Assembly: GCF_019393635.1 (NCBI RefSeq)
Contig: NC_057864.1
Location: 469,200,617-469,264,616 of the forward strand
DNA: 64,000 bases
Origin: Dromiciops gliroides
Taxonomy: Eukaryota > Chordata > Mammalia > Microbiotheria > Microbiotheriidae
Direction: 5' to 3'
Shown one piece after another: positions 1 through 11,180 of the stretch. The notes beneath the pieces were generated by a model. It was given only the letters and a program-made list of their open reading frames with translations, did no database searches and had not been told where the DNA came from. Positions within the stretch are counted from its first letter, which is position 1; every line of letters starts with the position of its first letter. A program made the position numbers and the translations under genes.

Positions 1-149
1 TATATGACCTTCTCTAAGGTCACAAGGTCACTTAATCTCGCTGGAGGAAAGTACTAACCGACAGGGTCCTTAAGGCCCCCTAAACCAGCGATCCCATGCA
101 CCCCAAAGCTTTCCTGCCTCACTTCAAGCAGCCTCTTCCCTAGGCTCTG

Positions 150-480
150 AGTGCCACACCTTCCCCTCTGTTCAATTTCTACCCATCCTTCAAAGCTCAA
201 ATCAAATATCACCTCCTCCAGGGGTGGCTAGGTGGTGCAGTGGATAGAGCACCAGCCCTGGAGTCAGGAGGACCTGAGTTCAAATCTAGTCTCAGACCCT
301 TGACACTTACTAGCTGTGTGACCCTGGGCAAGTCACTTAACCCCAATTGCCTCACAAAAAAAAAGAGTAATTTGAAATATCACCTCCTCCAGGAAGCCTT
401 CCTTGAACTCTATTAGGCCCTTTCAAGTTCTCATCAAGTATCATCACGACCCTGGAAAACAGGCACTGCTTTGTCTAACC
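150..480 (+). mobile_element. L2 3' fragment interrupted by a SINE
   Basis: The flanks read CACCTCCTCCAGGAAGCCTTCC, the known L2 3' region, split by the SINE at 222-374. Confidence 0.6.
222..374 (+). mobile_element. Marsupial tRNA-derived SINE
   Basis: A complete copy with an A-rich tail. An 18-bp target-site duplication (AAATATCACCTCCTCCAG) is present at 204-221 and 375-392. Confidence 0.9.
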
Positions 481-952
481 TTTGTAACCACCCAGGGTTC
501 CCATGGGGTTGGAGGGAGAGGATTGTGGAATCTCAGAGCTGGGAGAGACCTTGGTGGCCAAGGAGCTCCAACCCAGACCTGAACAATCTCACGTTGAAGA
601 CAACAAGTGACCCCCAGTGGGGGGAGGTGCAGCTCACTGGGGACATTTCTCATTGTAAGGAAAAGTCGCACACGTCAAGCCTCAGTTTCCCTCTGTCCGT
701 CTCCCCCAGCTCCCAGTTATCGTCTCTGGGGTCAGTCAGGCCCATCGCTCCTCTGCGGCGCAGCCCTCCAAACCCACAAATGCCTTCCCCAAGTCTTCTC
801 TTTCCAGGACAAACATCCCCAGCTTGGACCTAGGTCCAAGTGGCCCGGAGGGATGGCCACTGGAGCCTCGTGGTCATCTCTGCCTGGATGCTCTCCCCCT
901 GATTTCATGTACTTCCTCAAACACTGTGCTCCGAATTGAGCAGCAAGCACCA

Positions 953-986
953 GATGTGTGTGTGTGTGTGGGTGGGTGGGGGGTGA
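953..986. repeat. (TG)n and GGTGGG run
   Basis: A short TG dinucleotide run passes into a G-rich stretch. Confidence 0.75.
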
Positions 987-999
987 CCCAGGCACACCT

Positions 1000-1125
1000 C
1001 CCTGGTCGCTGGCCCCTTGAGGGCAGGGGCTGCTCATCTCTGGCTCTGTAGCCCAGCCCCAGCAGAGTCCCTGGTAACAGAGTAGTCACTTAATGAGTGC
1101 TTGCCAAATGACTGGATGACACTCA
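1000..1125 (+). mobile_element. L2 3' end fragment
   Basis: The order is GAGGGCAGGG..CTGGCTCTGTA.. then CACTTAATGAGTGCTTG, typical of L2 3' ends. Confidence 0.55.
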
Positions 1126-2069
1126 CACTTCCAACCTCCCCTTTGTTCCTGTGACCTTGTCCAAGTCCTTTCTGTCTCAGGGTCTGTTTCCTCCTCCAAG
1201 AAACAAAGGGGTTGGATCTGAGCCCTAAGGGTTGGGCTCACAGACTCAAAAGTGTCCTGCTGGACAGGATGTCCCCTCAGAAGGTGAGGTCACGGGGCAC
1301 TAAGTGCAGAGAGAGGGCTTGAACTCGTGTCCCCTGCTCCCAGATCCAGCCCTCTGCACCTTCTCCTGGCTGCTTCTCTAAGGGCCCCTTCAAGGCCCGG
1401 GCCCTGGAACAGCTGCTCAGCTCGGCAAATATTTACTCCATTGATTCACGTAGGTTCTGGAGCACATGACATACGCACTCCTCCCTGTTCTCACTCACTC
1501 ACTCAAACACACTCACATAAGCATTTACTCCTGTACAAACACAGAGACCCACAGAGAGAAGAAAAAAAAAGAGATCCACTTCACCACAAGTGGAGGGAGG
1601 AGATCCCCATGTCCCTGGAGAGGGCCCCCAAGCCAGACGTTAGTTAATAGGGTCTGTGTGTCCCTGGGTCAGACTTGTGCCTCACCTGCTCAGCCCTCCT
1701 GGGAGGCCCACGGCCACCGGCTGCTGTTCTGCCACAGGGTCAGGTTAGTATGTGGCTCTCCCACCCAGCCACTGGGCTTCACTTCTCTTTGCTTACCTCA
1801 CCTCCTCCCAAGCCCACCTCAAAATCTCTGCTAGTCTGCCAAGGGTTTGTCCAGCAGGCTGACTCTTTCTGCCCAAACCAACGGAAGTTCAGAGAGTCTG
1901 CCAGGTGTCCAGATCAATGGAGCCATCCCTGGCATCAGATAAGAGGGGAAGGATCCAAGGAGCGAAAACTAACGGGGGCAGCCCCCCCTGTAGAGGCTGG
2001 CCTATTCATGCCAACCTCTCTAGGAGGCCAGCCTCTCCCCCAGTGTCCTTGTGGTTTCTCCTGTCTTTA

Positions 2070-2210
2070 CTAAAGGAAATTCAGTCAGTCAACTAACGTT
2101 CACTTAGAGGTTATTATGAGCCAGGTACTATATGGAGCACTGATTCAAAGGTAAAATTCAGTCTGCCTTCAGGGAGCTCACAATCTAATGGAGAACTCGA
2201 AGCTAACTAC
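2070..2210 (+). mobile_element. L2/L3-type LINE end fragment
   Basis: Decayed form of the ..AGCCAGGTACTAT.. to GGAGCTCACAATCTAATGG motif. Related pieces occur at 4145-4265, 16385-16490, 27885-28190, 33285-33610, 35205-35330 and 56660-56740. Confidence 0.5.
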
Positions 2211-2269
2211 ATCCACACAGGATATATGGGTAAATGGGAGGCAGGAAGGGGGAAGGGATTCAGAGGCCA

Positions 2270-2390
2270 TGGAGTTCAGGTCCCTTGTTTGACAGATGGG
2301 AAAAGTGAGTCACAGGGAGGTTCACTGACTTGCCCAGGGAGACAAGCTAGCTAGTGTCTGAGGATACAAGCGCAGGAGACTCTCATAATT
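2270..2390 (-). mobile_element. MIR/Ther1 CORE-SINE fragment
   Basis: The minus strand carries CTTGCCCAGGGAGACAAGCTAG and the reverse of the CATCTGTAAAATG segment. Confidence 0.6.
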
Positions 2391-2619
2391 ACTGTATTGC
2401 ACGTCTTACTCTTACTATTATTATTAGCCAAAAGGTATTGATTTCCCATGGGAGCATGGGTGACCCTAAGGAAGGAGAATACAAGACGACACGAGACCCA
2501 GAAACTGAGCCACAGGAATAAAAAGTCATCCAATCAATGCCAGTATTGGGGTCATCCAGGTGACCCCGAGTCCCACAAGATCCCCCAGGGCTCTCCCAAT
2601 GACCAATGAACTAACTCTT

Positions 2620-3400
2620 GCCTTTGCTTGAGAGGGGGGCAAGGAGAGGCTCTGGGGGCACTGAGAGGGGGCCAGGCTTGCCCAGGGTCAAAGAGCACAC
2701 ACCTGCTAAGTGCATGAGGGCAAGATGCCAGATCCCTCCCCCCAAGGCCAGAGCCAGCCGGCTCACAAAGGGAGGGAAGGAATCTCCCCCAGCGCTGTCC
2801 CCTCCAGTGCAGGAAGCAGACCAAAGGGATTTCCTCCTCAGCAACACAAGGAAGAAATGCAAATTCTTGTCCCTTTTTTCTGCACAGCAAACTCCCTCTC
2901 CGAAGCCAGCCTCCCCACCAGCCGGTCACAGCCACGTGGCTGCTGTTTCCTGAAGCACCTGGGCCAGCCCCCTCCCCAGGAGGGAGGGAAGGTGACTATG
3001 GGTCGGGAGCCAAGCAGGACCAGCCAGCTAGGTGAGCAGCAGCAGCAGCAGCAGTGGCTGCTGCCACCGCCACCACCTCCCTCCAGTACTTTCCCTGGCT
3101 CTGGCTCTCCACCCCCGCAGCAGCCATCAGCTCACTCCCGGTGGCATGAGAATGAACCTGACCTTGCAGACAGAGCTGAGCAGAGCTGGGGGGGAAGGGA
3201 GGGGAGATCGGGACTGGGCAGAGCCTCCTGTTAACCAGGTTCAAGGAAGCCACCACACTGGGGAGGGGGCGGCAAGGAGAGAGCTGAGAGCTGCCGGGGC
3301 CACTTAAGGCAGCTGGACAGGACAGCAGTGACTTAGGGCTTCCGGCCCTCTCCTCCCCACAGCTGACTGCTGATCGCACACAGGGGACAGAGATCTTCAC
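2620..3400. other. GC-rich non-repetitive block with E-box palindrome, candidate regulatory element
   Basis: About 780 bases free of recognised SINE, MIR or LINE sequence. It contains a perfect 12-bp palindrome around a CACGTG E-box (2930-2941), a CAG run beginning near 3038 followed by CTGCTGCCACCGCC, and purine-rich stretches. It lies inside the presumed LRRC75A intron 1. Absence of repeats plus motif density suggest a conserved enhancer or alternative promoter; this is inference. Confidence 0.3.
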
Positions 3401-3597
3401 CAACACTCACATCTGTTATCTCATTTGATCCTTACAACCACCTTGGGAGGGGGTGCTGGGTACTATCCCATTTTACAGATGAGGTAACTGAGGCAGACCA
3501 TGCCCAGGGTGACACAGGTCCCAAGCGTCTGAGGTGGGGTTTGAACTTGGGACTTCCTGACCCCAAATCCAGCGCTCTATCCATGGGGCCTCCTACA
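3398..3597 (-). mobile_element. Old CORE-SINE with L2-like tail
   Basis: Runs from the ATCTCATTTGATCCTTACAA end through CATTTTACAGATGAGG to CGCTCTATCCATGG, a near full-length decayed copy. Confidence 0.65.
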
Positions 3598-3839
3598 TGA
3601 GAACAAAAGGGATTCCAGGACACACACGGCCAGCAGGACCGGCCAGCAGGACCTCGGGGGTGGTGGAGGATGATACAAAGGAAAGGCTCCTGAGCCCCCA
3701 GCCTTTCCACAGCTCAATGCCTAAAGGGTAGTGAGTGACATTTCCTTCCTTCTCCAGGGAACTCCTGGTAGCATCTGACAGCACTGTAAGTGGTCTGACC
3801 TGCATCCCTCATATGCTGCAACTTTAGGGTCCCCACAGG

Positions 3840-3970
3840 GAGACTCAACTCCAGCCTCAGGCATGAACTAGCTTTGTGATCCAAGGTGATTCACTCTCCT
3901 CTCAGAATGTGTTTCCTCACCTATAAAATGGAGGTAAATAAAAACATCCCACAATCTACTCCACAGCCCC
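3840..3970 (+). mobile_element. MIR/Ther1 fragment
   Basis: Decayed TAGCTTTGTGATCC...TTTCCTCACCTATAAAATGG core. Confidence 0.55.
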
Positions 3971-4144
3971 TTGCTTAAAAACTCTAGGGAAAGAAGTTAT
4001 TATTACAGCTTAATCTCTCTAAGCCCTCAGTTCCCTCACCTGCAAAACAGGAAAAATGAAACTGAATCACTGCCTACTTCTTTTTCTCAAGGACAGTGTT
4101 CAGCAAAGCTTCAAATGCTAAGGAAACCAATCTAGCCACAAGGA

Positions 4145-4265
4145 TCGATCAAGGGCCTTCTATGTGCTGGGCACCATGCTGAGCGCTGGGAATGCAAAGA
4201 CAGAAACGAAACCACCCCTGGTCTCAGAGAGCTTCCACTCTATAAAGGGGAGAAAATGGGTGCAT
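4145..4265 (+). mobile_element. L2/L3-type LINE end fragment
   Basis: Contains CTATGTGCTGGGCACCATGC and GAGAGCTTCCACTCTATAAAG. Confidence 0.5.
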
Positions 4266-4386
4266 ACATAAGTCTGGTCAAAATAAAGCCTGGGGAGGGA
4301 GTCACAACAGCTGGGGAAGTCAAGAAAGATCCTACATGTTGGAGGGGAGCTTTGAAAGCAAGATGGCGGTGAGGGATGCATACTCC

Positions 4387-4412
4387 TGGGTGTGTGTGTG
4401 TGTGCGTGTTGG
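4387..4412. repeat. (TG)n microsatellite
   Basis: About a dozen TG units with one interruption. Confidence 0.8.
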
Positions 4413-4520
4413 GGAGGGGATGGTCGAGGGAAGGGAGATGGCTAATGGAGCACCATCTGGGAGGAAGGCCACTGTGGCTGGGTCCAAGAGTGTGTACACG
4501 TAGCCTAGGAAGGTGGATGA

Positions 4521-4671
4521 GGGGGGCAGTAGGTGGCTCAGTGGATAAAGCACCAGCCCTGGATTCAGGAGGACCTGAGTTCAAATCCAGCCTCAGACAT
4601 TTAACACTTACTAGCTGTGTGACCCTGGGTAAGTCACTTAACCCCCATTGCCCCGGGGAAAAAAAAAAGGA
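4521..4671 (+). mobile_element. Marsupial tRNA-derived SINE
   Basis: Full-length with an A tail. The head reads GGGGGGCAGTAGGTGGCTCAG, slightly diverged. Confidence 0.88.
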
Positions 4672-5234
4672 AATGGAAGGTAGCCAAGGAGTGAAGAGCT
4701 TCAAATGCAAAACAAAAGAAGCCTAGTCTGGTCTCAGAGGAAGCAGAAGCTTCTTCCTGGGGGGCAGGGACGCAGCCTGGCCCCTACTTTAGGAAGATCC
4801 ATGGGCCGCTGTTTGGGGGATGGATTGGAGAGAGGAGACACTTGGGCCCAGGAGGCCAGTGTGAGAGTCTTCTATCAGCCTCCAAGTGACTGGAGAGAAA
4901 GGGACAGTTTGCCGAGACTTTCTGACTGATTAGATAAGGAAGGCAGGGAAAGTGACCCTGAGGCTTCCCTCCTGGGAGCCGGATGATCCTGGGGAAGTCC
5001 ACGTTCCCATAATGCAAAGCCACACCCTGCCTCTGGAATTCACTGTACGGGTAAAGTCCAAGAGACAAAGATCTGGAGCAGGGAGGGCTGGTTTGACCCG
5101 GACTCACCCCATGGAGCCCTGCCCTGCCTGACTCAACTCAAGGCTGGTGCTGACCCTCAAAGCCATCCTAGACCTCTCCAGGTGTCCGCCTTTAAAAGGG
5201 TGGCCCCGAAGTCAGGCAGTTTCTGGAAACTAAT

Positions 5235-5417
5235 TATATAGAAAGCAGAAATTTTGAGCTGGCAGAGACCTCAGAGGCCATGTAGTCTGACCCTCTCATG
5301 TTAAAGAACTGAAGCCAGAGTGCTTAATGACTTGCCTAAGGTCACACAGCTAGCAAGAGGTAGAATTGAGATTTGAACCCAGGTCCTGATTCCAAATTCA
5401 GGGCTCTTCCCACTGTA

Positions 5418-5425
<8 letters not shown>
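5235..5425 (-). mobile_element. MIR/Ther1 CORE-SINE
   Basis: Contains AAGGTCACACAGCTAGCAAG and TTTGAACCCAGGTCCTGATTC in reverse orientation. It abuts a TG repeat. Confidence 0.65.

Positions 5426-5457
<32 letters not shown>
5421..5457. repeat. (TG)n microsatellite
   Basis: About 17 perfect TG units. Confidence 0.9.
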
Positions 5458-5458
<1 letters not shown>

Positions 5459-5584
5459 GCAGGCTATTTTTAAGCCCCAGCCAAAGGTACCCAGACACCC
5501 TCTAGACACCCCCTCCTCCCAAAGAGCCCCAAACAACTGTCTCCTTCTTAAAGGAAAGCAAAGCTTCTGAAGAAACAAAGGATT

Positions 5585-5925
5585 TGAGCCAGAAGGTAGA
5601 GGGGGCCTTGGCCTTAGAAGTTACCTAGTCCAACCCCCTCATTGTACAGATAAAGTAAGACCCAGGGGCCGCCCATGCCTCGGCTGCTCAAGTTCACCCA
5701 GGTGGTGAGCATCTGCTATACTAGAATGCTACTCAATCGCGATCATAGATGTAGAACCAGGAGGGGCCTCAGATGCTTTCAAGTATAATCCCTTCATTTT
5801 ACAGAGGAGGAAACCGAGGCACAGAGGGGTTAAATCTGTTGCCCAGGGTTATGCAGCTGGAAAGTATTGAAGGGAAGATTTGAACCCAGGTCTTCCTAAC
5901 TCTGAGTGCAGAGCTCTATGGGTCA
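5585..5925 (-). mobile_element. Two adjacent MIR/Ther1 copies
   Basis: Two separate reverse-oriented cores, at 5590-5690 and 5725-5925, each with the CATTTTACAGA..GGAAAC..GAGGC motif. Confidence 0.6.
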
Positions 5926-6267
5926 TGTATGGTTTGGAGTTTTTTCCCTTTCTTTGAAGCTGACACCTCATCATTTCTGTCACCATCACCAAGTCTGCCC
6001 TAAGGTACCAGCCTCCCCTGGGAAGTCTAGTGGCCTGTGTGCTCTCAGCCACGCGTGGCCACCTCTTAAAACCCCTGCTGGGCCCTGGAGAGTGGACGCT
6101 GCACTCTGCAGAAGCCACGAACACCCTCACAGCTCACAGCCCCATCGCCAGAGCAAGGCTCCTCTGGTTCATGCCCGCCGTACTCCCGCACACTCCCAGG
6201 GTCCCTTCATTTCAGCCAAGAGAGACCTCAGGTCTAGGGGCAAACACTCTCAAAAGACCCAGTCTCA

Positions 6268-6400
6268 AGTTAGGCTTCTTCCGCTCACCCATTAATGACC
6301 CGGGGCAAGTCCTCGACCCTCTCCGGGTCTCAGTTACCTCCTCTATAAAATGGGGGCCTTTGTGAGGGGAGCGAGTTAGCAGGGATCACTAGAGCTGGGG
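6268..6400 (+). mobile_element. MIR/Ther1 fragment
   Basis: GGGGCAAGTCCTCGACCCTC then CTCTATAAAATGGGG. Confidence 0.55.
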
Positions 6401-6639
6401 GGGAGTGGGGAGAAAGTACAGCAATAAAATCGAAAAAGGAAAATATCCATAAAAAGACAAACGTTCAGAAGGGTCACAAACAAACAGGGAGATTTCGTTA
6501 CCACTTTGTTCAATTTAATATACATCTTTGACAAACAGGCTGCACATCACAGTGGGGGGTCTATGAACCTGTAGGGGAGGGGATGACATCTTTAGTTCAA
6601 TACAGTTGGCTTCCTTTGCACTCCTCTATATTTCATTTT

Positions 6640-6810
6640 AAGCATTTAGCAGCAGCCTGGGAAAGTTACTTTTCCTCCCTGGGTCACAATTTCCTCATCT
6701 GCAAAATGGGGATAGGTATATCCATAGTCCTTGCCTCATGGGGCTGTAAGAAAAGCTTTTGCAAACTTTAGGTGGCTACAGAAAACATGAATCGGTGTTA
6801 TTATTATCTT
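6640..6810 (+). mobile_element. MIR/Ther1 fragment
   Basis: TTTCCTCATCTGCAAAATGG followed by the TTGCAAACTTTA...TTATTATTATC tail. Confidence 0.6.
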
Positions 6811-6977
6811 TATTCCCAGAAGGCAAAGCAGAATGTGACCAGTACAAAGTCAAATGTTCAGAGCAGGGAGTCCAGAGGAAGGAGGAAGGCTTGCCTGGGG
6901 GAGAACTGGGGACATTTTAGGGGAAATGTGGCTCTTGAGTAGGGCTTTTGACAATGGAGCCAGGAGGAGTGCCCCAT

Positions 6978-7003
6978 CTCCTCCTCCTCCTCCTCCTCCT
7001 CCT
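6978..7003. repeat. (CTC)n microsatellite
   Basis: About eight CTC units beside the tail of the next SINE. Confidence 0.8.
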
Positions 7004-7151
7004 TCTTTTTTTTTAAGTGAGACAATTGGGGTTAAGTGACTTGCCCAGGGTCACACAGCTAGTAAGTGTTAAGTGTCTGAGGTCGGATTTGAACTCAGGT
7101 ACTCCTGAATCCAGGGTCGGTGCTCTATCCACTGCGCCACCTAGCTGCCCC
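7004..7151 (-). mobile_element. Marsupial tRNA-derived SINE
   Basis: Complete, reverse orientation. It forms an inverted pair with the copy at 7182-7347. Confidence 0.92.
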
Positions 7152-7181
7152 GTTCTTTATTATTGTTGAAAATAGAGGGGA

Positions 7182-7347
7182 GGGGGCAGCTAGGTGGTGC
7201 AGTGGATAAAGCACCGGCCCTGGAGTCAGGAGTACCTGAGTTCAAATCCGGCCTCAGACACTTAACACTTACTAGCTGTGTGACCCTGGGCAAGTCACTT
7301 AACCCCAACTGCCTTATCAAAAAAACAAACAAACAAACAAATAAATG
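7182..7347 (+). mobile_element. Marsupial tRNA-derived SINE
   Basis: Complete, with an (ACAA)n tail. Only 30 bases separate it from the opposite-strand copy before it. Confidence 0.93.
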
Positions 7348-7774
7348 GCTTGTGCCAAAGTCCCTTGGTAGACAGTAACACACAAGTGGAACAATTTCCC
7401 TAGGGTATATAGATATGTCTTATTTCAGCTCTGGCATGTGACTCCTGTTTATAAATATAACTTCTAGGGCCCCAACCTCTACCTGCTGCCTCCGAAGGTA
7501 GTTTGGGGGCCTTGAAAATTTCCCAGTCCTCCCCAAGTTCTGCCAGCCACCGGGGGCATTGTAGTGCCCAGTGAGTGGGGAGAGTGCTCAAATTTGGAGC
7601 CGGCAAACTTGAAGGGGTTGAACGGTCCCTTCTAGCATTAAGAGGTTGCTCTCATGATCCTCCTTTGAGGATTCAGAAGGCACTTTAGCATCTTATTGGG
7701 CCATAGGATTATCTTTCTGAACAGCAGTAATCACCACGCCACAGATATGTCTAAGTGCCAGCTCATAGGAAATT

Positions 7775-7945
7775 CTCAGAATCATTGTTTCAGAGTGGAA
7801 GGCACCTTAACTTCTATTTTACAGATGAGGAAACTGAAGTGGTGACTTACCCAAGGCTATACATGTAGTAGCATTAGAGGAGATCGGAGCCCAGGCCCTT
7901 TCAGTCTAGATCCAGGGTACTCAGCACTGCCCGATGCCAAGCTGC
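7775..7945 (-). mobile_element. MIR/Ther1 CORE-SINE
   Basis: ATTTTACAGATGAGGAAACTG, then CCCAAGGCTATACATG and a decayed tRNA-like end. Confidence 0.6.
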
Positions 7946-8084
7946 CTTCGCTCTGAAGGTCAGCCATCCAGCCCCAGGCTTCTCTCACCCTTCTCTATGT
8001 GCCAGCCACAGTGGACTCCTCTCTGGGCTGGGGCCTTTGCCCACCCTGGCCCACCATCATCACTCAGAATCTTGGGTTTGAATT

Positions 8085-8460
8085 CTAGCTGGTGCCCAAT
8101 GGACACAGTGCTGGGCCTGCAATCAGGAAGACCTGACTCCTTAGTTCAAATCCATCCTCGGACACTACTGGCTTTGTGACCCTCAGGAAGTCACTTAGCT
8201 CCTGTCTGCCTCAGTTTCCTCAACTGTGAAATGAGGAGACCACAGGGTTGTTGTGAGGATCGAATGAGACAAAACTTATATAGTGGGTGCTCTCTCAATG
8301 CTTCTTCCCTTCCCGTGCTTGCTGCCCATGCGACCTCTGCCAATTCACTTAAGTTCCCTGGGCCTCAGATTCCTCATCTACAAACAGAAGGGGGTGAACT
8401 AGATGACCAGCTTGACGGCTATGATCCCATCCAGCCCTGTCTCCTTATTTTGTAGATGAA
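8085..8460 (+). mobile_element. Two MIR/Ther1 copies in tandem
   Basis: The first (8085-8325) keeps CAGTTTCCTCAACTGTGAAA and the tail GTTGTTGTGAGGATCGAATG. The second lies at 8330-8460. Confidence 0.6.
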
Positions 8461-8580
8461 GCATCTGAAGGCCAGAGGAAAGGAAATGACTTTCTCAAAG
8501 TCAAACAGTCAATGGCAAAGCTGGGATTTGAACCCAGGGCCCCGATTCCAAATCCAGAGCCCTTCCACTCCCAGGCACCA
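8445..8580 (-). mobile_element. MIR/Ther1 fragment
   Basis: Reverse-oriented core with GGGATTTGAACCCAGGGC. Confidence 0.6.
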
Positions 8581-9245
8581 GCCTCTTTCTGTTTTTACTG
8601 TTAACACCTGCAAGTGATTTCTCACCCCTCTGGGCCCTGGATGACTGGAGCAACACTAAGCCAGCATGAAGTGGGTGGGACAAGCGAGGCCTGGAGATAT
8701 CCCGATGACTTCACTGCAGGGTCCCACGGGGAGTGAAGAGTCAGGGCTAAGAGCGGAATCCAGGACTCCTGGCTCCCAGCCTCTCGTCTGCCTGCATTCC
8801 TGCCTCCCTGGAACCACTGTAGCTCATAGTTTAGCAGGACACACCCACCTGGCTAACCCTGCTGGCCTTTACAGAAACTCGAGCTGAGGAATGCCAGCCG
8901 GCTCAGCGGCCACCAAATCCCTGGCTCACAAAGGTCCTTCTCGGGGCACTGGGGCCATCCCCCTGCCTTTGGGAAGAGCTCCGCCTCCCTGAATTCTGAT
9001 GGCTCTCCTTGGAGAGCAACCGTGAACAAACACTGTTGCTTCTTGTCTGACCGACAGCCCTACAAGATGCTATCCTGGAACTGAACATTGGGTCATTACA
9101 ATGACCAGGATGGATCAGAAGAAAAGATGAAGAAATAGATTTCCTGCCCTTCTTTGCAGAGGTGGGGGGCTATGGGTGAGGAACGTTGCATATGGTGTCA
9201 GATTCTGTGGGTGTATTGGTTAGTTTTGCCAAACTTTTCTCATTC

Positions 9246-9376
9246 TCGTTTTCTCTCATTCTAGCTCTTCCTTCCTCCCTCCCTCTTTCTCCCTCTCCTT
9301 CTCTCTCTCTTCCTCCCTTCCTCTCTCTCCCTCCTTCCCTTTCCTTCTCTCCTTCTCTCTCCCCCCTTCCTTCCTT
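9246..9376. repeat. CT-rich low-complexity tract
   Basis: About 130 bases almost purely pyrimidine on the plus strand, next to the tail of the SINE that follows. Confidence 0.85.
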
Positions 9377-9524
9377 TTTTTTTTTTTTTGTGAAGCAATT
9401 CGGGTTAAGTGACTTGCCCAGGGTCACACAGCCAGTAAGTGTCAAGTATCTGAGGTCAGATTTGAACTCAGGTACTCCTGACTCCAGAGCCAGTGCTCTA
9501 TCCACTGCACCACCTAGCTGCCCC
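9377..9524 (-). mobile_element. Marsupial tRNA-derived SINE
   Basis: Complete, reverse orientation, first of a direct pair. Confidence 0.93.
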
Positions 9525-9535
9525 ACTTCCTTCCT

Positions 9536-9688
9536 TTTTTTTTTTTTTTTTTTAGTGAGGCAATTGGGGTTAAGTGACTTGCCCAGGGTCACACAGCTAG
9601 TAAGTATTAAGTGTCTGAGGCCGGATTTGAACTCAGGTACTCCTGAATCCAGGGCCGGTGCTTTATCCACTGCGCCACCTAGCCGCCC
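9536..9688 (-). mobile_element. Marsupial tRNA-derived SINE
   Basis: Second of the pair, same orientation, starting a dozen bases after the first. CTTCCTTCC lies between them and CTTCCTTTTT follows the second. Confidence 0.93.
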
Positions 9689-10189
9689 CCCTTCCTTTTT
9701 AAAAAAAGGAATAGGTCACTGGTAAGCACCAGGAGCAGTGATGTCTTTGAGAAATGAAGGTGATGTAAAAACAAAAGATAGTTGTATTTTTTTTTCAAAG
9801 AAGGAAAGGTTATCCTGAGTCAGGCAACCTTGGACCACCCACCCCAGACTTCTCAGACCTGCACTATATGGTGAAGGGCTAGGGATTCCCAGTTCTCGGG
9901 AGTCAACTTTAAAAGGTTAGATAGAGTCAGTTCAGAAGGATTTAGGACTGTGAAAGACCAGAGACCCTGGGGACCCCCAAGGAGGAGGGGGGTATCTGTG
10001 GATGAAAGACTTCAGGGGGCCTATGAACTTGGATGGAAAGAAGGTTACATCTTAGTTTTCACTCTTCTCTAACTGAAGTTGAGTACTTTTTTCCACTGAG
10101 GAAGGTTCTGAGGAAGGGTCCACAGGCTTTCACATGGTCAAAGAGTCCATGCCCCCAGCCCCCAAAAGGAGAGAACTGTGGCTCTGGAA

Positions 10190-10560
10190 TCATCCACTTC
10201 ATTGTACAGAAGTCCAGAGAGGGGAAGCCATTTGTCCAAGGTCACACAGCAAGCTCATGGCAGAGACAGGATTCAAACCCAGACCTCCCAAATTTGCCAT
10301 CTGACACTCCTTCCACTTAAAGGTACCAAATTGTGGTATTCTTTCAATGGCTCTGCAGAGCACATGTATGTATCCTCATAGGAGAGTAACTGTTAGAAAA
10401 CTGTAGAATCAGAGGGTATCTGAGATGAGGGGACCTTCAGCCAGCTTGCTGCCCCCATTTGATTGTGGAGGAAGCTGAGGCCTGGACAGGTGAAGGGACT
10501 TACCCAAGGTCACTCAGCCAAAGCCAGAACTTGAACTCCTGACTCCTTTTTTGCATAAAG
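10190..10560 (-). mobile_element. Two MIR/Ther1 copies
   Basis: Reverse cores at 10190-10320 (AAGGTCACACAGCAAGCTCA) and 10395-10560 (CTTACCCAAGGTCACTCAGC). Confidence 0.6.
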
Positions 10561-10650
10561 ATAGTAGGAAGGCAAGAGCTTCTCAAGGGATAATGAACAC
10601 AATGGGTAACAAATTTACAGCATCACACAACTATAAAAAGCCAGGCCTGG

Positions 10651-10806
10651 GGGCAGCTAGGTGGTACAGTGGATAAAGCACCAGTCCTGGATTCAGGAGG
10701 ACCTGAGTTCAAATTTGACCTCAGACACTTGACACTTACTAGCTCTGTGACCTTGGGGAAAGTCACTTAACCTTCATTGCCTTGCAAAACAAACAAACAA
10801 ACAAAC
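10651..10806 (+). mobile_element. Marsupial tRNA-derived SINE
   Basis: Complete, with an (ACAA)n tail. A 15-bp target-site duplication (AAAAGCCAGGCCTGG) is at 10636-10650 and 10807-10821. Confidence 0.93.
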
Positions 10807-10919
10807 AAAAGCCAGGCCTGGAAGGAACCCAACACACCTCTTCACTTCTTTTATGTCTTGGACCTCCCCCGATTTGGCAGCTCATGAAGCCCATTCTTCC
10901 CCCATGGATACCTCAGACA

Positions 10920-11180
10920 GACCCTCGAAGCCTGGGATGACACCCGGAGGAAACTGGGGACCCCTTGGGGACCTCTCGGACAGCCTGACAAAGCCCACAA
11001 ACCTCTTGGGCAGTCTGGTGAAGCCTGTAAATCCTTTCTTAGAATAATGGTTTTAACTAATTGAAGGAAATGCTGCTAAATTTCAGTAAATGTTGCTGAA
11101 AACAAATTTGCCATTTCCCCCCATCCAAGTTCATGGACTCCCTGCAATCTACATGGACCCCAAGTTAAGAGCCCCCTGAT
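10920..11180 (+). repeat. Unnamed ancient dispersed repeat, copy A
   Basis: GACCCCTTGGGGACC, then TTTCTTAGAATAATG, then GACCCCAAGTTAAGAGCCCC. The same order of motifs recurs at 16585-16770 and 41035-41195. Confidence 0.5.

Noticed and set aside
222-374. tRNA gene
   Set aside because: The tRNA-like head belongs to SINEs; no intact cloverleaf tRNA gene was seen.
9170-9725. Open frames on both strands with recurring peptides such as RHLTLTSCVTLGKSLNPNC
   Set aside because: The same peptide recurs at dozens of places because it is a translation of the SINE. It is not a gene family.
7004-10806. Regularly recurring direct repeats as a CRISPR-like array
   Set aside because: The repeats are dispersed SINEs with target-site duplications and irregular spacing in a mammalian genome.
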